From the NCBI GenBank assembly GCA_947176415.1, contig CAMWQJ010000001.1, forward strand, positions 1 through 64,000: a DNA stretch of 64,000 bases. Direction: 5' to 3'. This document shows, piece after piece, positions 62,063 through 64,000 of the stretch; position 1 is the first letter of the stretch; each line of letters begins with the position of its first letter. Under the pieces are notes generated by a model. It worked only from the letters and a program-made list of their open reading frames with translations. It searched no databases and was not told where the DNA came from. The translations under genes and the position numbers were made by a program. This DNA comes from an uncultured Ruminococcus sp. GTDB taxonomy: Bacteria; Bacillota; Clostridia; Oscillospirales; Ruminococcaceae.

Positions 62063-64000
62063 TCAGCCGAGAATTATTTTAATTTCATTGACTTCTTTCA
62101 GCATATCGGCAGGAATATAATTTCCGTCGAGTTTTTCGCCGTTTAGGATTAATTCCTTTACACCGCTTTCAACGTGTGCGGAATTGTCAACCGTCATATT
62201 CAGCTTTTTGCCACGGAAATTTTTTCCCATTTTAAAGCCCTCCCACTCGGACGGAACGGACGGAGAAATGCGGAGACCGTTTATATCTGGTCGCATACCG
62301 CATATGCCTTCAACACAGCCTACCATTACAGTTGAGGCAGTACCCGTAAGCCAGTGTACGTGTGAGCGTCCCTCATACTTTGAAGCTCTTGATTCGGTAA
62401 ATTGTCCGTGTACGTAAGGCTCCATTACACGTATTTCCGCCTTGTCATTCATGCTTGCTGGTGAGCTTTCCTTGAAATACTCAAAAGCCCTGTTGCCGTG
62501 ACCGAGGAGCGATTCCGCAAGAATAAGCCAGCCCTGTGACTGCGAGAAAATACCGCCGTTTTCCTTTGTATCGTCGTTGAAGATGTGCATTAATGCGCCG
62601 TCAAAATATTGCTTTTTATAAGGCGGGTCAAGAAGTTTTGCACCGTATGGCGTATTAAGCAAGCCGTGTACGCTTTCCATAGCCTTTTCGGACTGTTCTT
62701 GTGTAGCGAATCCAGAAATAACGCTCCATGACTGCGGATTCAGCCACATATTAGCTTCAGGGTCTTTCTTTGCACCGACAAGCACACCGTCTTCACGAAT
62801 GCCACGAATAAACCTATCCTCGTCCCAGCACTTTTCAAGAGCCTTTGCGAGTTCCGACTGTTTTTCGCCGATATATAAGATATATTCGTTATCTCCTCTT
62901 GACTCCGCCATGTCCTTTATAACGTTCATTGCGTAGTATAACTGGAATGCCACAAAAGTAGACTCGCCTTTTGCACCGAGACGGAGACAATCATTCCAGT
63001 CAGCGTGGAGACCTGCCGGCATATTGTGACTGCCAAGGTGATTCATTGAGAAGTCAACAGCCTTTTTCAGATGATTGTAAACTGTATCTTCACCGCCGTT
63101 TGCGTAGACAATAACCTCGTCAAGAAAAGCACTGTTACCGCTTTCGCCGAGATATTTAACTATAGTCGGGAAAAGCCATAATGCGTCGTCGGCACGATAG
63201 GATGGGTGTCCTGTTTCCTTTACATATTCAGGGTCATCAGGTGTATTCTCATGTCCTGCATTATGCGTGAACTTTACAAGCGGAAGTCCTCCGCCGTTGT
63301 CAACCTGTGCGGAAAGCATAAAACGGATTTTTTCGAGTGCCATTTCGGGATTAAGGTGAATAATTCCCTGAATATCCTGCACTGTATCACGGTAGCCATA
63401 GCCGTTTCGCAGTCCGCAGTAAACAAATGACGCAGCACGAGACCATATAAACGTAATAAAACACTGGTAGGCGTTCCATACGTTTATCATGTTGTTGAAC
63501 TCTTCCGAAGGCGTTTCAACCCTGAAATTTTCAAGTTGAGTGTGCCAGTAATTTTTCAGCGTGTTTATTTCCCTGTCAACTTTTCCTGCCTGTCTGTATC
63601 CGCTGAGGATTTCGTCAGCCTGTTCAGCAGTTCTCTGTCCGAGAATATATATAAGCTCGATTGTTTCGCCTGATTTTACTATAACGTCAGACTGCAAAGC
63701 ACCGCATGAATTTGAATTGTAATTCATTGTGTTACTGCATTTGCCTTTTTCAACCGCAACAGGATTTGCATAAGTTCTGTATGCACCTATGAAGTCCGAG
63801 AGATTACCGCAAGAGTTTGTTACATCTTCACCCACCATGCCGAAAAATCTGTCTCTTCTGTCCTTTTCACTGTTTCCGCTGATAGTCTGCACAATTTTAT
63901 TTCCGTCAAATTTTGTCTGCGAAATGAAGAGCGAGTATTGCAGATTAACTTGGTCCTGCTCATAATTATCCTCATTTGTGAACTCAACAAATCCGAAAAC
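62063..64000 (-). CDS. GH94 glycoside phosphorylase (5' end outside window)
   Basis: 645 residues visible; the frame is open to the window edge, so the N-terminal part is missing. Family 94 features: SRAASFVYCGLRNGYGYRDTVQDIQG, HADWNDCLRLGAKG with the general acid Asp, NPQSWSVISG, ENGGIFSQSQGW, HVHWLTGTAS and the C-terminal ISPSVPSEWEGF. GH94 enzymes phosphorolyse cellobiose, cellodextrins, laminaribiose, chitobiose and others, giving sugar-1-phosphate. The exact substrate is unclear: the core differs from classical cellobiose phosphorylase (for example YGYRDTVQD instead of GFRDSNQD). It fits a fibre-degrading anaerobe that saves ATP by phosphorolysis. Confidence 0.88.
   Translation of the reverse strand, partial: VFGFVEFTNEDNYEQDQVNLQYSLFISQTKFDGNKIVQTISGNSEKDRRDRFFGMVGEDVTNSCGNLSDFIGAYRTYANPVAVEKGKCSNTMNYNSNSCGALQSDVIVKSGETIELIYILGQRTAEQADEILSGYRQAGKVDREINTLKNYWHTQLENFRVETPSEEFNNMINVWNAYQCFITFIWSRAASFVYCGLRNGYGYRDTVQDIQGIIHLNPEMALEKIRFMLSAQVDNGGGLPLVKFTHNAGHENTPDDPEYVKETGHPSYRADDALWLFPTIVKYLGESGNSAFLDEVIVYANGGEDTVYNHLKKAVDFSMNHLGSHNMPAGLHADWNDCLRLGAKGESTFVAFQLYYAMNVIKDMAESRGDNEYILYIGEKQSELAKALEKCWDEDRFIRGIREDGVLVGAKKDPEANMWLNPQSWSVISGFATQEQSEKAMESVHGLLNTPYGAKLLDPPYKKQYFDGALMHIFNDDTKENGGIFSQSQGWLILAESLLGHGNRAFEYFKESSPASMNDKAEIRVMEPYVHGQFTESRASKYEGRSHVHWLTGTASTVMVGCVEGICGMRPDINGLRISPSVPSEWEGFKMGKNFRGKKLNMTVDNSAHVESGVKELILNGEKLDGNYIPADMLKEVNEIKIILG

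Overview
The window looks like a chromosomal segment of an anaerobic, AT-rich Firmicute of the Ruminococcus type (Oscillospiraceae). This is inferred from secreted proteins with dockerin-type calcium repeats, BspA-like leucine-rich repeat surface proteins, GTP-type PEP carboxykinase, a T-box leader, a GH94 disaccharide phosphorylase and strong AAGGAGG-type ribosome binding sites. No phage, CRISPR array, tRNA or rRNA gene was seen. No transposase gene was seen either, but one gene cassette is bounded by inverted repeats.

Layout: 0.2-8.2 kb holds a zinc-ribbon protein, a DUF421/DUF4363 pair, a cytidylate kinase-like protein, a CorC/HlyC-type CBS membrane protein, an alpha/beta hydrolase framed by inverted repeats, an AIM24-like protein and rplJ-rplL with a recognisable L10 leader. 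8.2-11.5 kb carries two secreted LRR-dockerin proteins. 11.7-16 kb has pckG and then leuA behind a T-box leader, coupled to a small monooxygenase-like gene. 16-19 kb has two secreted dockerin proteins (one built almost only of dockerin repeats), a Nudix hydrolase and a DEDD exonuclease. 19-24.7 kb is a minus-strand glycan module: ABC-2 permease, Wzt-like ATPase, FkbM methyltransferase and a two-domain GT4 glycosyltransferase. A YitT protein and a zinc-ribbon membrane protein follow.

27.3-43.3 kb is a long plus-strand run of branched-chain amino acid genes: a leader peptide with attenuator, ilvB, ilvN, ilvC, a chorismate mutase-like gene, ilvD, an accessory insert (GNAT, two VOC proteins, small unknowns), leuC, leuD, an unknown, leuB, a DUF815 ATPase, ilvA, ridA, then nadA and hydE. 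Together with the distant leuA this covers isoleucine, valine and leucine synthesis except the final transaminase. The ilv genes appear to be controlled by leader-peptide attenuation, while leuA uses a T-box.

43.4-48.4 kb encodes minus-strand envelope proteins: a Big2-domain protein, a large GT-C-like membrane protein and a solute-binding lipoprotein without permeases. 48.5-56.7 kb is the classic rimP-nusA-rnpM(ylxR)-L7Ae-infB-rbfA-nrnA-truB-ribF cluster behind a structured leader. 56.8-62 kb is a GldA/GldF/GldG-like ABC module with a DUF4340 protein and a small unknown. The window ends inside a minus-strand GH94 phosphorylase.

Many promoters were readable by eye: TTGACA, 17 bp, TATAAT, often with TGA directly before the -10 box. 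All calls are by reading only; no database search was possible.
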